DNA from: Anaerohalosphaeraceae bacterium
Lineage (GTDB): Bacteria; Planctomycetota; Phycisphaerae; Sedimentisphaerales; UBA12454
Reading direction: 5' to 3'
Assembly: GCA_021108375.1 (NCBI GenBank)
Contig: JAIORA010000048.1
Coordinates: 1-64,000, forward strand
Length of the DNA: 64,000 nt
The position numbers were made by a program, and so were the translations under genes. Shown piece after piece: positions 10,617-19,454 of this stretch (position 1 is its first letter; each line of letters opens with the position of its first letter). The notes beneath the pieces were generated by a model. The model worked only from the letters and a program-made list of their open reading frames with translations, searched no databases and had not been told where the DNA came from.

Positions 10617-11717
10617 TCAGTAATTCAGGAAAATGATGTTTTCCGGCGTTGCGACCACATCCTTTTTGTCTGAGCCAAGAATTTTGCGGATTTCGCGACT
10701 GTGCGCCCCGGCAATTGTTTTAAGCTCCGTACTGCCAAAATTCGTTACCGCTTTCGCGATGTCATTAAGCATCACCACATCGCCCGCCTTGAAATTGCCT
10801 TTGACGTTTGTTATACCGCTGGGCAGGAGCGACTTTTTAGCGGCAATCGCTTTGGCAGCGCCAGCGTCAATGGTAATCGTCCCGGCAGCTGCGCTGTGAA
10901 GCAGCCATCGCTTGCGGTTGCCGAGTCGGCGCTTAGGCATAAATATCGTGCCGATTTTTTCGCCAGCCATAATCCGGTCTATAACGCTTTTCGCCCTGCC
11001 GTCAGCTAAAACAATTCTGCATCCAGCACTTGCGGCAATCTGCGCAGCGACAATTTTTGATTTCATCCCGCCGGTCGAATGCTTACTGCCTCGCTTGCCG
11101 GCATTTTTTATAATCTCATCGGTAATTTCATAGACCGCCTCTATCGGCTTTGCGTCTTTATATTTTCGCGGGTCCTTGTCGTACATCGCATCGATGTCGC
11201 TGAGCATTATCAGTAAATCAGCATCGAGCTTGCTGGCAATGAGTGCGCTGAGTTTGTCGTTATCGCCGAAAGCTGTACCAATTTCAGCGGTCGAGACGCA
11301 ATCGTTTTCGTTCATTATCGGCACAACGCCAAGTTTGAGCATCGTCTCGACGGCGTTTTTCATATTCAAATATGTTTTGCGATTGTCCAGCACCTCGGCA
11401 GTTAAGAGTACCTGCGAACAGACTATGCCGAGCTTGTCAAATGCTTTGCGGTACTGTGCCATCAGTAACGGCTGGCCGACCGCGGCGCAGGCCTGCCGCA
11501 TTTTTGTCCCTGATACTGAGTCAGCTAATCCCAGTTTGCCAGCTCCCATCCCGATGGCACCGGAGCTTATAAGGACAACTTCTATGCCGCCAGATTTAAT
11601 TTTCGCAATGGAAGCTGCGATTTTCCTGATGTACGCACTATCGACCGAATCGCCCTTGCTGAGGGTATTGGTGCCGATTTTAATTGCTATCCGTTTTGCA
11701 TTAATAAAATTTCGCAT
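10617..11717 (-). CDS. proB: Glutamate 5-kinase
   Basis: 366 aa. Phosphorylates glutamate in the first step of proline synthesis. The amino-acid kinase domain begins RIAIKIGTNTLSKGD, with SSGAIGMG, NENDCVS and a GTGGMKSK-like SKHSTGGMKSK loop. A PUA domain occupies about residues 277-366, giving the full ProB architecture. It lies downstream of proA, separated by 61 bases that consist largely of repeat sequence. Feedback inhibition by proline is usual in the family. Confidence 0.95.
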   Translation of the reverse strand: MRNFINAKRIAIKIGTNTLSKGDSVDSAYIRKIAASIAKIKSGGIEVVLISSGAIGMGAGKLGLADSVSGTKMRQACAAVGQPLLMAQYRKAFDKLGIVCSQVLLTAEVLDNRKTYLNMKNAVETMLKLGVVPIMNENDCVSTAEIGTAFGDNDKLSALIASKLDADLLIMLSDIDAMYDKDPRKYKDAKPIEAVYEITDEIIKNAGKRGSKHSTGGMKSKIVAAQIAASAGCRIVLADGRAKSVIDRIMAGEKIGTIFMPKRRLGNRKRWLLHSAAAGTITIDAGAAKAIAAKKSLLPSGITNVKGNFKAGDVVMLNDIAKAVTNFGSTELKTIAGAHSREIRKILGSDKKDVVATPENIIFLNY

Positions 11718-11720
11718 ATT

Positions 11721-11777
11721 TTTTAATTAACCACGAATGAACACAAATTATTTTTTTAGACACGGATTAACACTGAT
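11721..11777. repeat. Dispersed repeat between proB and proA
   Basis: TTAACCACGAATGAACACAA and GACACGGATTAACACTGATT units fill the whole spacer. On the minus strand the repeat starts directly at the TAG stop of proA. Confidence 0.7.
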
Positions 11778-11778
11778 T

Positions 11779-13077
11779 CTAAATTCCAAAATTCTTTTCA
11801 ATCTTTTTGTGAATAAACTTTTTGCCATCATCGCCGCTGTAATTCGCAACGATTTGGCCATTGCCAATCAGCTTATATTTATAAATCAGCAGCCCTTCAA
11901 TGCCGACCGGGCCACGAGCGTGGATTTTTGTCGTGCTGACTCCAACCTCTGCGCCAAGGCCAAACCTGAACCCATCGCTAAAACGAGTGCTGGCGTTCCA
12001 AAACACATCAGCAGAATCAACGAGGTTCATAAAATCAGCAGCGCATTTGGCATCGGAAGTTACTACGCAATCGGTATGGCCTGAGCCGTACCTGTTAATA
12101 TGAGCGATGGCTTTGGAAAAATCGGCAACCACCTTTATCGAAATAATATCATCGAGGTATTCGGTTTTCCAGTCCTGCTCATCAGCGAGTTGGCAATCGA
12201 TAATCGCCTGCGTCTTTTCACAGCCGCGAATTTGAACACCTTTTTTATCGAAAGCAGTTTTGGCCCTCGGCAAAAAATCGCCTGCAATCACCTCGTGTAC
12301 TAACAGCGTTTCGACAGCATTACAAACCGCACAATACTGGCACTTGGAATCGACAGCGATATTAACGGCCATACCTATATCAGCAGCGGCATCTATATAT
12401 ACGTGGCATATTCCGTCAGCGTGGCCGAGTACTGCGATATTGGTGTTGTCCATTATGTATTTGACGAACTCGTTTGAGCCGCGAGGAATTACCAAATCGA
12501 TGTATTCATCCATACCGAGCATCTCGGCAACATCGCTGCGAGTTTCCAACAGGCCCAGCCAGCCGGTTGGTATCCCGCTGGTCTCGGCAGACACAGCAAT
12601 AATCTCAGCAAGTATTTTATTGGTCTCGGCAGCTTCGGAGCCGCCTTTTAGCAGGCAGGCGTTTCCGCTCTTGAGGCACAAGGTCGAAATCTGCACGAGT
12701 GCGTCAGGCCGGGATTCAAAAATAACGCCTATAACACCAATGGGACAACTAACCTTATAAAGCTCTAATCCCTTATCCAACTCTAACGCCGAAAGCGTCT
12801 GTCCGACAGGCTCAGCGATTCCTATTAAACTCTCTAACCCGGCGCAAACATCATTGATTTTTGCCTGGTCAAATTTCAGCCTTTTCAGCAGCGGTACCGC
12901 TAAACCCTCCGCCTTTGCGTGGGTGAGGTCGCTTTCGTTAGCGGCGATAATCTTTGCGGCGTTTTCCTTTAAGGCTGTCGCGATTGCCGCCAGTGCTTTG
13001 TTCTTAATCTCGCCTGTGGCCGCTGCCAGCTTCACCGAAGCGATTTTAGCCGATTGTGCCAATTCAATAATATCCAT
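11779..13077 (-). CDS. proA: Gamma-glutamyl phosphate reductase
   Basis: 432 aa, aldehyde-dehydrogenase fold. Reduces gamma-glutamyl phosphate to glutamate semialdehyde with NADPH. The catalytic cysteine lies in SKCQYCAVCNAVETLLVH. VIFESRPDALVQ, KGGSEA and VIPRGSNEFV are typical ProA motifs. Length matches the family. Together with proB it supplies proline from glutamate. Only about 170 bases separate it from the divergent ubiE/menG start. Confidence 0.95.
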   Translation of the reverse strand: MDIIELAQSAKIASVKLAAATGEIKNKALAAIATALKENAAKIIAANESDLTHAKAEGLAVPLLKRLKFDQAKINDVCAGLESLIGIAEPVGQTLSALELDKGLELYKVSCPIGVIGVIFESRPDALVQISTLCLKSGNACLLKGGSEAAETNKILAEIIAVSAETSGIPTGWLGLLETRSDVAEMLGMDEYIDLVIPRGSNEFVKYIMDNTNIAVLGHADGICHVYIDAAADIGMAVNIAVDSKCQYCAVCNAVETLLVHEVIAGDFLPRAKTAFDKKGVQIRGCEKTQAIIDCQLADEQDWKTEYLDDIISIKVVADFSKAIAHINRYGSGHTDCVVTSDAKCAADFMNLVDSADVFWNASTRFSDGFRFGLGAEVGVSTTKIHARGPVGIEGLLIYKYKLIGNGQIVANYSGDDGKKFIHKKIEKNFGI

Positions 13078-13251
13078 CTAAAAAAACCTCAAAAATAGTC
13101 TCATTCGCTGCTGATGGGTCATTTTATCAATCAAATCCGATTAGGCCAAGTTTATTCTTGTTTTGTCTTGAAGCAATAGCAATGCCGAGGGCTTTTGCTT
13201 TTAGAGCTACCCTTTACAATTTCGCCTTTTGTACTTACGATACGAATCTGA

Positions 13252-14013
13252 ATGAATGAACGAAATTTTCAAAATTCCGATGGCACTGCATTCGACAGTG
13301 ATGAAATTGGCGATATGTTCGACAGCATCGCGGGCAGGTACGATTTTATGAACAAAATTTTGTCTCTCGGTCGGGACAAACATTGGCGAAAAAAAACCGC
13401 TCAGTGTCTGCAAAAATCAAGTCCCAAAAAAATCCTCGATTTGGCGACCGGAACCGCGGACTTGCTCATAAGCTGTTTGAAATATAACAGAACCATTTCA
13501 AACGCTGTCGGAATCGATATTTCGGCAAAAATGCTCGAAATCGCAGAAAAAAAGCTAAAAAACAAGTATTTAGACTCTCGAAGCAACCTTATTTATGCCA
13601 ATGCCACTGAATTGCCGTTTGAGGCGGAAAGTTTTGATGCGGTTGTCGCGGGCTTTGGCGTGCGAAATTTTAGCGATTTACCAGTGGCGGTTTCGCAGGT
13701 TTGGCGAGTTTTACGGCCAGGCGGGAAATTTGTGATAATCGAATTTTCGATGCCTAAAAATCTTTTTCGGCCTGTCTTCAAATTCTATATGAAAATGGCA
13801 CCTTTTATTGCAAAACTGTTAAAAACTGACCAGAACGCTTACAAATACCTCGCAAATTCGATAGAATTGTTCGGATTTCCGGAAAAATTCGTGAAAGTGC
13901 TAAAAACGTCCGGTTTTGGCGATATTAGAGTAAAAAAGATGAATTTCGGCAGTATTTGCATCTGTATCGGGTCAAAATGCGAAAAAAAAACTCGAAATAA
14001 CAAAGAAAATTAG
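13252..14013 (+). CDS. UbiE/MenG-family quinone C-methyltransferase
   Basis: 253 aa, class I SAM-dependent methyltransferase. The family start FDSIAGRYDFMNKILS is present, with the SAM motif LDLATGTADL, VGIDIS, a GFGVRNF motif and LRPGGKFVIIEF. It probably methylates demethylmenaquinone (MenG), as menaquinone is the likely quinone here. No other quinone genes are adjacent. ATG at 13252 is used; an ATG four bases later is in another frame. Its TAG stop is the first part of a TAGCCACAGA repeat. Confidence 0.88.
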   Translation: MNERNFQNSDGTAFDSDEIGDMFDSIAGRYDFMNKILSLGRDKHWRKKTAQCLQKSSPKKILDLATGTADLLISCLKYNRTISNAVGIDISAKMLEIAEKKLKNKYLDSRSNLIYANATELPFEAESFDAVVAGFGVRNFSDLPVAVSQVWRVLRPGGKFVIIEFSMPKNLFRPVFKFYMKMAPFIAKLLKTDQNAYKYLANSIELFGFPEKFVKVLKTSGFGDIRVKKMNFGSICICIGSKCEKKTRNNKEN

Positions 14014-14340
14014 CCACAGATGGACACTGATAAACACAGATTTTTACGAATTATTTAAACACTGATTTCACAGATTGCACTGATTAAAAAAAGTAAAAAG
14101 ATAGAAATAAACTGCAACCCCCGATTTGTAAATCGGGGGCTAACTAAGGGCATTACTATTCGCAAAAGAAAACCCCGGCAAACAAGTTGCCCGGGCTAAG
14201 TGTCAATGTGGAAGATACAAACCATTTGTGAATACCCCCGGGACAAGACCCAGGGGCTAAATGGATTTCTCCACGTTGAGGGGTGGAAAATGGTTAATTA
14301 AAAATGAGATTTTGCAAAATAATAGCGAATTAACCCCGTT
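14010..14340. repeat. Repeat array between ubiE/menG and rplM
   Basis: A 330-bp space without a gene. TAGCCACAGATGGACACTGA and ACACTGATTTCACAGATT units run from 14010 to about 14090. The hairpin CCCCCGATTT/AAATCGGGGGCTAAC is at 14115-14145, CCCCGGCAAAC/GTTGCCCGGGCTAA at 14167-14199, and a third hairpin ending AGGGGCTAA near 14233-14263. Confidence 0.75.
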
Positions 14341-14357
14341 TTTGGCAAAAAATTGAA

Positions 14358-14385
14358 TTGACAGAGCTCAAACATCCACTATAAT
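14358..14385 (+). promoter_or_regulatory. Consensus sigma-70 promoter of rplM-rpsI
   Basis: Perfect TTGACA (14358-14363) and TATAAT (14380-14385) with a 16-base spacer, 34 bases upstream of the rplM start. Such a strong match fits a ribosomal protein operon. Confidence 0.85.
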
Positions 14386-14419
14386 GCGGTGTTTTCTGAA
14401 CATATTAGGAAAGTTATTT

Positions 14420-14848
14420 ATGAAGAGTTTCTTAGCAAAGAAAGAACAAGTTGAACATAATTGGGTGCTGGTGGACGCAAATGAGGCGATTCTCGGCAGG
14501 ATGGCAGCGTCGATAGCTCCGATTCTGATGGGCAAAACCAAGCCTACATACACGCCCCACGTGGATACCGGAGATTATGTTGTCGTCGTTAACGCCGAAA
14601 AGATACGGCTTACCGGCAAAAAAGAACAGATGAAAGAATACGACTACTACACCCAGTATCCCGGTGGTCATAAGTATGTCAGTTTCGCTGATATGCTTGA
14701 AAGGCATCCGGAAAAAGTGGTCGAACTCGCTGTAAGGCGTATGCTGCCAAAGAACAAACTCGGTAGTATGATGCTCAAAAAGCTTAAAGTATATCGCGGC
14801 CCGGAACATAATCACGCCGCTCAGAATCCGCAAAAAATTGAACTATAA
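14420..14848 (+). CDS. rplM: 50S ribosomal protein L13
   Basis: 142 aa from the ATG at 14420, the standard L13 length, with TTAGGAAAG just upstream. An ATG at 14384 lies within the promoter -10 box and is rejected. Motifs: HNWVLVDANEAILGRMA, GDYVVVVNAEKI, LTGKK and the RMLPKNKLG segment. It assembles early into the large subunit. It is followed after 18 bases by rpsI, the usual L13-S9 pair. Confidence 0.97.
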   Translation: MKSFLAKKEQVEHNWVLVDANEAILGRMAASIAPILMGKTKPTYTPHVDTGDYVVVVNAEKIRLTGKKEQMKEYDYYTQYPGGHKYVSFADMLERHPEKVVELAVRRMLPKNKLGSMMLKKLKVYRGPEHNHAAQNPQKIEL

Positions 14849-14866
14849 TAATTTGGAAAAGCAAAT

Positions 14867-15367
14867 ATGGTAGAGAATCAAACAGACAGCCCTCTTATGG
14901 ATATTAAAATGCCCGGCAGCGGAGCGGTAGCCGTTACTGAGACCGCAGTGGTTCTGCCGGAAGCCAAAAAACCGGATAAAGGCGGTTTTATCTGGGGAAC
15001 GGGCAGACGCAAAAGCTCCGTCGCCAGAGTAAGAATCAAAACGGGTTCGGGCGAACTGACAATAAATAAGAAAACCCTTGAGGACTATTTCGCACGTCCG
15101 CAGGATAGAAACGCTGTTGTCGCCCCGCTCAAAGCTACCGATATGGAAGGCAATATCGATATTTTTGTCAGCGTTAAAGGCGGCGGAATTACCGGCCAAA
15201 GCGGTGCTGTTATGCTCGGACTTGCCAGGGCTTTAAAGAATCGCAATCCTGAATTTACCGTTGCGCTGAGAGACGCAGGGTATCTGACACGGGACGGCAG
15301 AATGGTTGAGAGGAAAAAACCAGGACAGCCCGGTGCAAGAAAGAAATTCCAGTTCTCGAAACGTTAA
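14867..15367 (+). CDS. rpsI: 30S ribosomal protein S9 with N-terminal extension
   Basis: 166 aa. The S9 core starts at about residue 42 (WGTGRRKSSVARVRI) and ends with the usual basic tail (KKPGQPGARKKFQFSKR), which reaches the P-site tRNA. About 40 residues precede the core, whereas typical S9 is ~130 aa. They are Ala/Glu/Pro-rich and look disordered. The start follows GGAAAAG and fits the spacing after rplM, so the extension is probably real. Three GCAAATT copies follow the TAA stop. Confidence 0.95.
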   Translation: MVENQTDSPLMDIKMPGSGAVAVTETAVVLPEAKKPDKGGFIWGTGRRKSSVARVRIKTGSGELTINKKTLEDYFARPQDRNAVVAPLKATDMEGNIDIFVSVKGGGITGQSGAVMLGLARALKNRNPEFTVALRDAGYLTRDGRMVERKKPGQPGARKKFQFSKR

Positions 15368-15407
15368 CTGCAAATTGCAAATTGCAAATTTTTATCGAAT
15401 CTATTAC

Positions 15408-15446
15408 AATGGCCGCGTCTTTTAAAGATTGCGGCCATTTTTATTT
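15408..15446 (+). terminator. Intrinsic terminator after rpsI
   Basis: AATGGCCGC (15408-15416) pairs perfectly with GCGGCCATT (15431-15439), followed by a T-rich run. It lies between rpsI and argC, only about a dozen bases before the argC start, whose ribosome site is inside the T-rich tail. Confidence 0.8.
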
Positions 15447-15458
15447 GGGAGTACAAAT

Positions 15459-16463
15459 ATGATAAGAGTAGCTATAATTGGGGCAAGCGGATATACCGGA
15501 GTAGATGCAATCGAGATATTCCTGCGGCACAAAAAGGCCAAGCTCACATATCTGACGGCTCTGGCCGAAGAATGCGGTAAGGCCGACGAGGTTTTCAGCC
15601 AACTAAAGGGGCGATGCCCTCTTGATATTGAGCCTTTGGATATGGACAAGCTCACGTCGCTGGCGGATGTGGTCTTTTGCTGCCTGCCGCACAAGGTGTC
15701 GATGGGGTTTGTGCCAAAACTGCTTGATGCGGGGTTGAAGGTAATCGACTTCAGCGCCGATTATCGAATCAAAGACCTCGGTGTCTATGAGAAGTTTTAT
15801 CAGCCGCACACCGATGCTGAAAATCTTGCGCACGCGGTTTATGGACTGTGCGAACTCAACAGGGAAAATATCAAGGATGCTAAGCTGATTGCCAATCCGG
15901 GTTGTTTTCCCACAAGCGTTTTGCTGGGAACCGCCCCGTTGCTGAAAAACGGCCTTATCGAAAATTCGTTTATCGTAAATTCGGTTACCGGCGCAAGCGG
16001 TGCAGGCAAGAACCCGTCAAAGAATTTTCATTTTCCGAATATGAATGAAAACTTTTTCGCCTACGGTATCGGCTCTCACAGGCATATGCCGGAAATGGAA
16101 CAAATCGCGGGCGAGTTGGCTGACGATAATGTCGAGATACTGTTTCAGCCGCACGTCGGGGCCTTTGACAGGGGAATACTTTCGAGCATTTACTGCCAGG
16201 GCAAAACAGATATTAGCGACAAGCAACTGGTTGAGCTTTTTAACGAGTTTTATAAGGATGAGCAGTTTGTACAGATTTTAGAAACTGCCCCAATGCTAAA
16301 AGATGTGGCGGGGAGCAATTACTGCCATATATTTCCGGCTGTGGCAAAAGGCAAAATCGTTGTCTTCAGCGCAATCGATAACCTTGTGAAAGGTGCATCG
16401 GGACAGGCAGTACAGAATATGAATATAATGTTCGGAATCGATGAAACCGAAGGACTGTTGTAG
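15459..16463 (+). CDS. argC: N-acetyl-gamma-glutamyl-phosphate reductase
   Basis: 334 aa from the ATG at 15459, which has GGGA upstream; the conserved IRVAIIGASGYTG nucleotide-binding start follows at once. Third step of arginine synthesis, NADPH-dependent. The catalytic cysteine is C149 in NPGCFPTS. GSHRHMPEM and the VKGASGQAVQNMN C-terminus are typical. argJ is 1.8 kb downstream, interrupted by an apparently inserted gene and an amidase. The TAG stop opens a TAGCCACA repeat. Confidence 0.95.
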   Translation: MIRVAIIGASGYTGVDAIEIFLRHKKAKLTYLTALAEECGKADEVFSQLKGRCPLDIEPLDMDKLTSLADVVFCCLPHKVSMGFVPKLLDAGLKVIDFSADYRIKDLGVYEKFYQPHTDAENLAHAVYGLCELNRENIKDAKLIANPGCFPTSVLLGTAPLLKNGLIENSFIVNSVTGASGAGKNPSKNFHFPNMNENFFAYGIGSHRHMPEMEQIAGELADDNVEILFQPHVGAFDRGILSSIYCQGKTDISDKQLVELFNEFYKDEQFVQILETAPMLKDVAGSNYCHIFPAVAKGKIVVFSAIDNLVKGASGQAVQNMNIMFGIDETEGLL

Positions 16464-16480
16464 CCACAAAAAAAATGATT

Positions 16481-16510
16481 TAGCCACAGAGGACACAGAG
16501 AGCACAGAGA
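16481..16510 (+). repeat. Left inverted repeat of the orphan-gene cassette
   Basis: Begins TAGCCACAGAGGACACAGAG. It matches the reverse complement of 17306-17334 at 28 of 29 positions. A partial copy starts at the argC stop codon (16461). Confidence 0.85.
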
Positions 16511-16538
16511 TATTTATTACAAAAATTTAGATAGAAAC

Positions 16539-17345
16539 ATGAAAAACCAAGAGAATACTGATACTTTTAATCTTGCGGCCGATACTATAATAAAATGGTA
16601 TGAGCAAACACATATCACTATGACTATAGCCAAAAAGCCATTAACTCTCATTAATAGTGAACTTATGGGCATTTTGTTGGCCGCAAGGAAGCAGACATTA
16701 GGAGCACTCACAACATTAGCAAACAAACATATTCTTCCGACGCATGCGTTGTTACGAGTTATTATGGACATCTACGCTGTTCTGTTGTGGGCATTAGATG
16801 CACCTAAAAATGGTGATGAAGAGGCTTATCAAAAAGAAGTTTGGAAGAGGTTAAGACAATGGGATTATACCCGTATAACGAAAGACAAAGCATTACTTGA
16901 AGATCTTTGTCAAACAAAGGAAATAAAATCTACTATTAAAAAAATAGATACAGACATAGAAAAACTGCAAAATAACGGCATAAAACAGTTGCCAAACTAC
17001 AAGCAATTATTTCAGAACTTAGGCAGGGACAAAAAAGAGTGCGAGGAACTGTACGCAAGAACTTATAGACAGTACAGTAAAGCGGTACACCTTAATAGAA
17101 ACATTACACAAAAATTGTCTTGGATACAAGATGAACAGGCTGTTTTATATAAAGACGATATTGAACCTGACAACTTTGAATTGATGACAATCGTAAGTGC
17201 TTCCTGTGATATTAACAAGGCTATTAGAAATTTCTATGGCTGGCATTCCGATACGATGCAGAAAGAATACGACCAACTATTACCAGAATTAGTAAAAAAT
17301 AAAAACTCTGTGGTCTCTGTGTCCTCTGTGGCTATAAAAAAATAA
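16539..17345 (+). CDS. Hypothetical helical protein inside an inverted-repeat cassette
   Basis: 268 aa, mostly alpha-helical and AT-rich compared with argC and argJ. It weakly recalls DUF5677-like proteins of unknown function (ALLRVIMDIYAVLLWAL, then SKAVHLNRN near residue 183). No catalytic motif was recognised. The last dozen residues (SVVSVSSVAIKK) are encoded by the right inverted repeat itself, so the repeat supplies the C-terminus and the TAA stop follows it. This gene separates argC from the amidase-argJ pair and looks like an insertion. The ribosome site is weak. Confidence 0.7.
   Translation: MKNQENTDTFNLAADTIIKWYEQTHITMTIAKKPLTLINSELMGILLAARKQTLGALTTLANKHILPTHALLRVIMDIYAVLLWALDAPKNGDEEAYQKEVWKRLRQWDYTRITKDKALLEDLCQTKEIKSTIKKIDTDIEKLQNNGIKQLPNYKQLFQNLGRDKKECEELYARTYRQYSKAVHLNRNITQKLSWIQDEQAVLYKDDIEPDNFELMTIVSASCDINKAIRNFYGWHSDTMQKEYDQLLPELVKNKNSVVSVSSVAIKK
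17306..17334 (-). repeat. Right inverted repeat of the orphan-gene cassette
   Basis: The reverse complement begins TAGCCACAGAGGACACAGAG, with one mismatch to the left arm over 29 bases. It is translated as the tail of the enclosed gene. Confidence 0.85.
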
Positions 17346-17357
17346 AAAGGAAACTTT

Positions 17358-18209
17358 GTGGCTAATGGAATTTTAAAAATTGCGACGTGCCAATTTGCTG
17401 TTGGCGGTTCTATCGCTGGCAACGCTGAAAATATCACCGATTTTTTGCATAAAGCAAAAGACGGCGGCGCAGATATTGTACATTTTTCCGAATGCTCCCT
17501 GAGCGGATATGGCGGGAGTGATTTTGACAGCTTTGCTGGCTACGACTGGGATTTATTAAAAGCCAAAACGGAAAAAATTATCGCTCTTGCCGCTGAGCTG
17601 AAAATATGGATTGCACTCGGCTCAACGCACAGGCTCAACGCCCCTAACAAGCCACACAACTGCCTCTACCTCATAAACAGTGAAGGTGAAATCGTGGGTA
17701 GATACGACAAACGGTTCGCCACGGAAAGAGATTTGGCGTTTTATACGCCGGGAAACAGATTCGTAACGTTTGAGCTTAACAGCGTAAAGTGCGCACTTTT
17801 GATATGTTTCGATTTGCGATTTCCAGAAGTTTACAGGGAACTGAAAAAGATGGGCGTAAAGTGTATTTTGCAGTCGTTTTACAATGCAGGACAAAACAGC
17901 GATTCGATTCACAGGCACATTATGCAGCAGACTATGCAGTGCCGGGCGGCAACGAATTATTTTTGGGTTAGTATGGCCAATTCCTGTCGGGAATATGCGC
18001 CTTACGCATCCTGCTTTATTCAGCCGGACGGCGAAATAACGAAAAAGCTGGAGCTTAATAAGCCCGGTGTTATGATTAACACTGTTAATACGAATGCAGC
18101 ATTTTATGACCCAACGGAAAAGTTCAGAAACGCAACTATGGGCGGCAAATTGACGAATGGCGATGGACAAATTGACGATGAACGGTCAACTAACACCACG
18201 GAACTTTAA
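17358..18209 (+). CDS. Carbon-nitrogen hydrolase (nitrilase superfamily)
   Basis: 283 aa. The Glu-Lys-Cys triad is visible: E45 in HFSECSLSGYGG, K118 in GRYDKRF, and C150 in LICFDLRFPEVYREL. Members hydrolyse amides or nitriles; the substrate cannot be read from the sequence. GTG start at 17358 with AAAAGGAA upstream. It ends shortly before the preferred argJ start (18223), so the two are probably co-transcribed; this does not prove a role in arginine metabolism. Confidence 0.88.
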   Translation: MANGILKIATCQFAVGGSIAGNAENITDFLHKAKDGGADIVHFSECSLSGYGGSDFDSFAGYDWDLLKAKTEKIIALAAELKIWIALGSTHRLNAPNKPHNCLYLINSEGEIVGRYDKRFATERDLAFYTPGNRFVTFELNSVKCALLICFDLRFPEVYRELKKMGVKCILQSFYNAGQNSDSIHRHIMQQTMQCRAATNYFWVSMANSCREYAPYASCFIQPDGEITKKLELNKPGVMINTVNTNAAFYDPTEKFRNATMGGKLTNGDGQIDDERSTNTTEL

Positions 18210-18222
18210 AGGATTAAATGAT

Positions 18223-19425
18223 ATGCAAAATAATACGATTACCAGTTGCAAGGGGTTTCTCGCGGCGGGTCTGGATTGCGGAATAAAGGCGAGCGGCAAA
18301 AAGGACATCGCAATAATTTGCTGTCCGACCAGCGCAAAGGCAGCGGCGGTCTTTACGACCAACAAAATAGTCTCGGCAGCGGTGGCCATATGCAAACAAC
18401 ACGCAAAATCTGCCAGCATCGAAGCGGTGGTCGTTAATTCCGGCAACGCTAACGCCTGCACAGGAGCTAAGGGTCTTGCTGACGCGAAAAAGATGTGCGA
18501 ACTGGCCGCGGCGCAAATCGACTGCAAAACCAGTCAGGTGCTAATCGCTTCGACCGGAATTATAGGCCAAAAACTGCCGATGAGTAAAATAACTTCTGGC
18601 ATTAAAGCCGTTGCTAAGCAATTAGCGAGCAACCCAAAAGCTGGAACGGATTTTGCCGAGGCGATAATGACAACGGACACAAAACCCAAACAGGCTATCC
18701 GGAAAATTAATATCTCCGGCAGAAAAATAGCCATTGCGGGGACAACCAAAGGGGCTGGTATGATTGGCCCGAATATGGCAACAACGCTTTGCTTTATTAC
18801 TACCGATGTCGCGATAACGAAGCCATTACTCAAAAGCGTCTTGAAAGACGCAATTAGCGATTCACTAAACAAACTCACCGTTGACGGCCATCAAAGTACC
18901 AACGATACCGCAATAATTTTGGCTTCCGGCCTGGCAGGCAATCGCCCAATAACCAGCAAATGCCCGCGATATAAAAAATTCGCAAAAGCGATGGCCGAAC
19001 TTTGCGGCGACCTCGCAAAGCAGATGGCTCTCGATGCCGAAGGTGCTACGAAAATGTTTACGGTTATCGTCAAAGGTGCCGCCAGCAAGGCTGAGGCAAC
19101 GAAGGCGGCTCGTGCGGTAGCCAATTACGACCTGGTCAAATGTGCCATACACGGAAACGACCCGAACTGGGGCAGAATTATCTGCGCGGTCGGAAGCTGC
19201 GGAGTTAAACTGAATCCGGCGAAACTTAGCTGCTCGATTGGAAACGTTGTGGTTTTCAAAAATGGCGGGCCGGTAAAATTCAATGCGCCGAAGGTCTCGA
19301 AAATTATCGCACAAAAACAGCATACGATAACAATAAGCCTCGGTGCGGGAAAAGCGGAGGACTTCTGCTACGGCTGCGATTTGAGCAGGGAATACGTAAC
19401 CATCAACGCCGATTACCATACATAA
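18223..19425 (+). CDS. argJ: Bifunctional glutamate N-acetyltransferase/ornithine acetyltransferase
   Basis: 400 aa from the ATG at 18223, preceded by TTAAAGGA; an in-frame ATG at 18157 would overlap the previous gene by 53 bases and is less likely. ArgJ transfers acetyl from N-acetylornithine to glutamate and self-cleaves into two chains. The cleavage site is A186-T187 in KGAGMIGPNMATTLCF, with T187 as nucleophile. The HGNDPNWGR and C-terminal GAG motifs are present. A stand-alone acetylglutamate synthase-like gene at 49766 could prime the cycle. Confidence 0.95.
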   Translation: MQNNTITSCKGFLAAGLDCGIKASGKKDIAIICCPTSAKAAAVFTTNKIVSAAVAICKQHAKSASIEAVVVNSGNANACTGAKGLADAKKMCELAAAQIDCKTSQVLIASTGIIGQKLPMSKITSGIKAVAKQLASNPKAGTDFAEAIMTTDTKPKQAIRKINISGRKIAIAGTTKGAGMIGPNMATTLCFITTDVAITKPLLKSVLKDAISDSLNKLTVDGHQSTNDTAIILASGLAGNRPITSKCPRYKKFAKAMAELCGDLAKQMALDAEGATKMFTVIVKGAASKAEATKAARAVANYDLVKCAIHGNDPNWGRIICAVGSCGVKLNPAKLSCSIGNVVVFKNGGPVKFNAPKVSKIIAQKQHTITISLGAGKAEDFCYGCDLSREYVTINADYHT

Positions 19426-19454
19426 ACTTTAACAGAGAAATTCAAGGCATCAAA

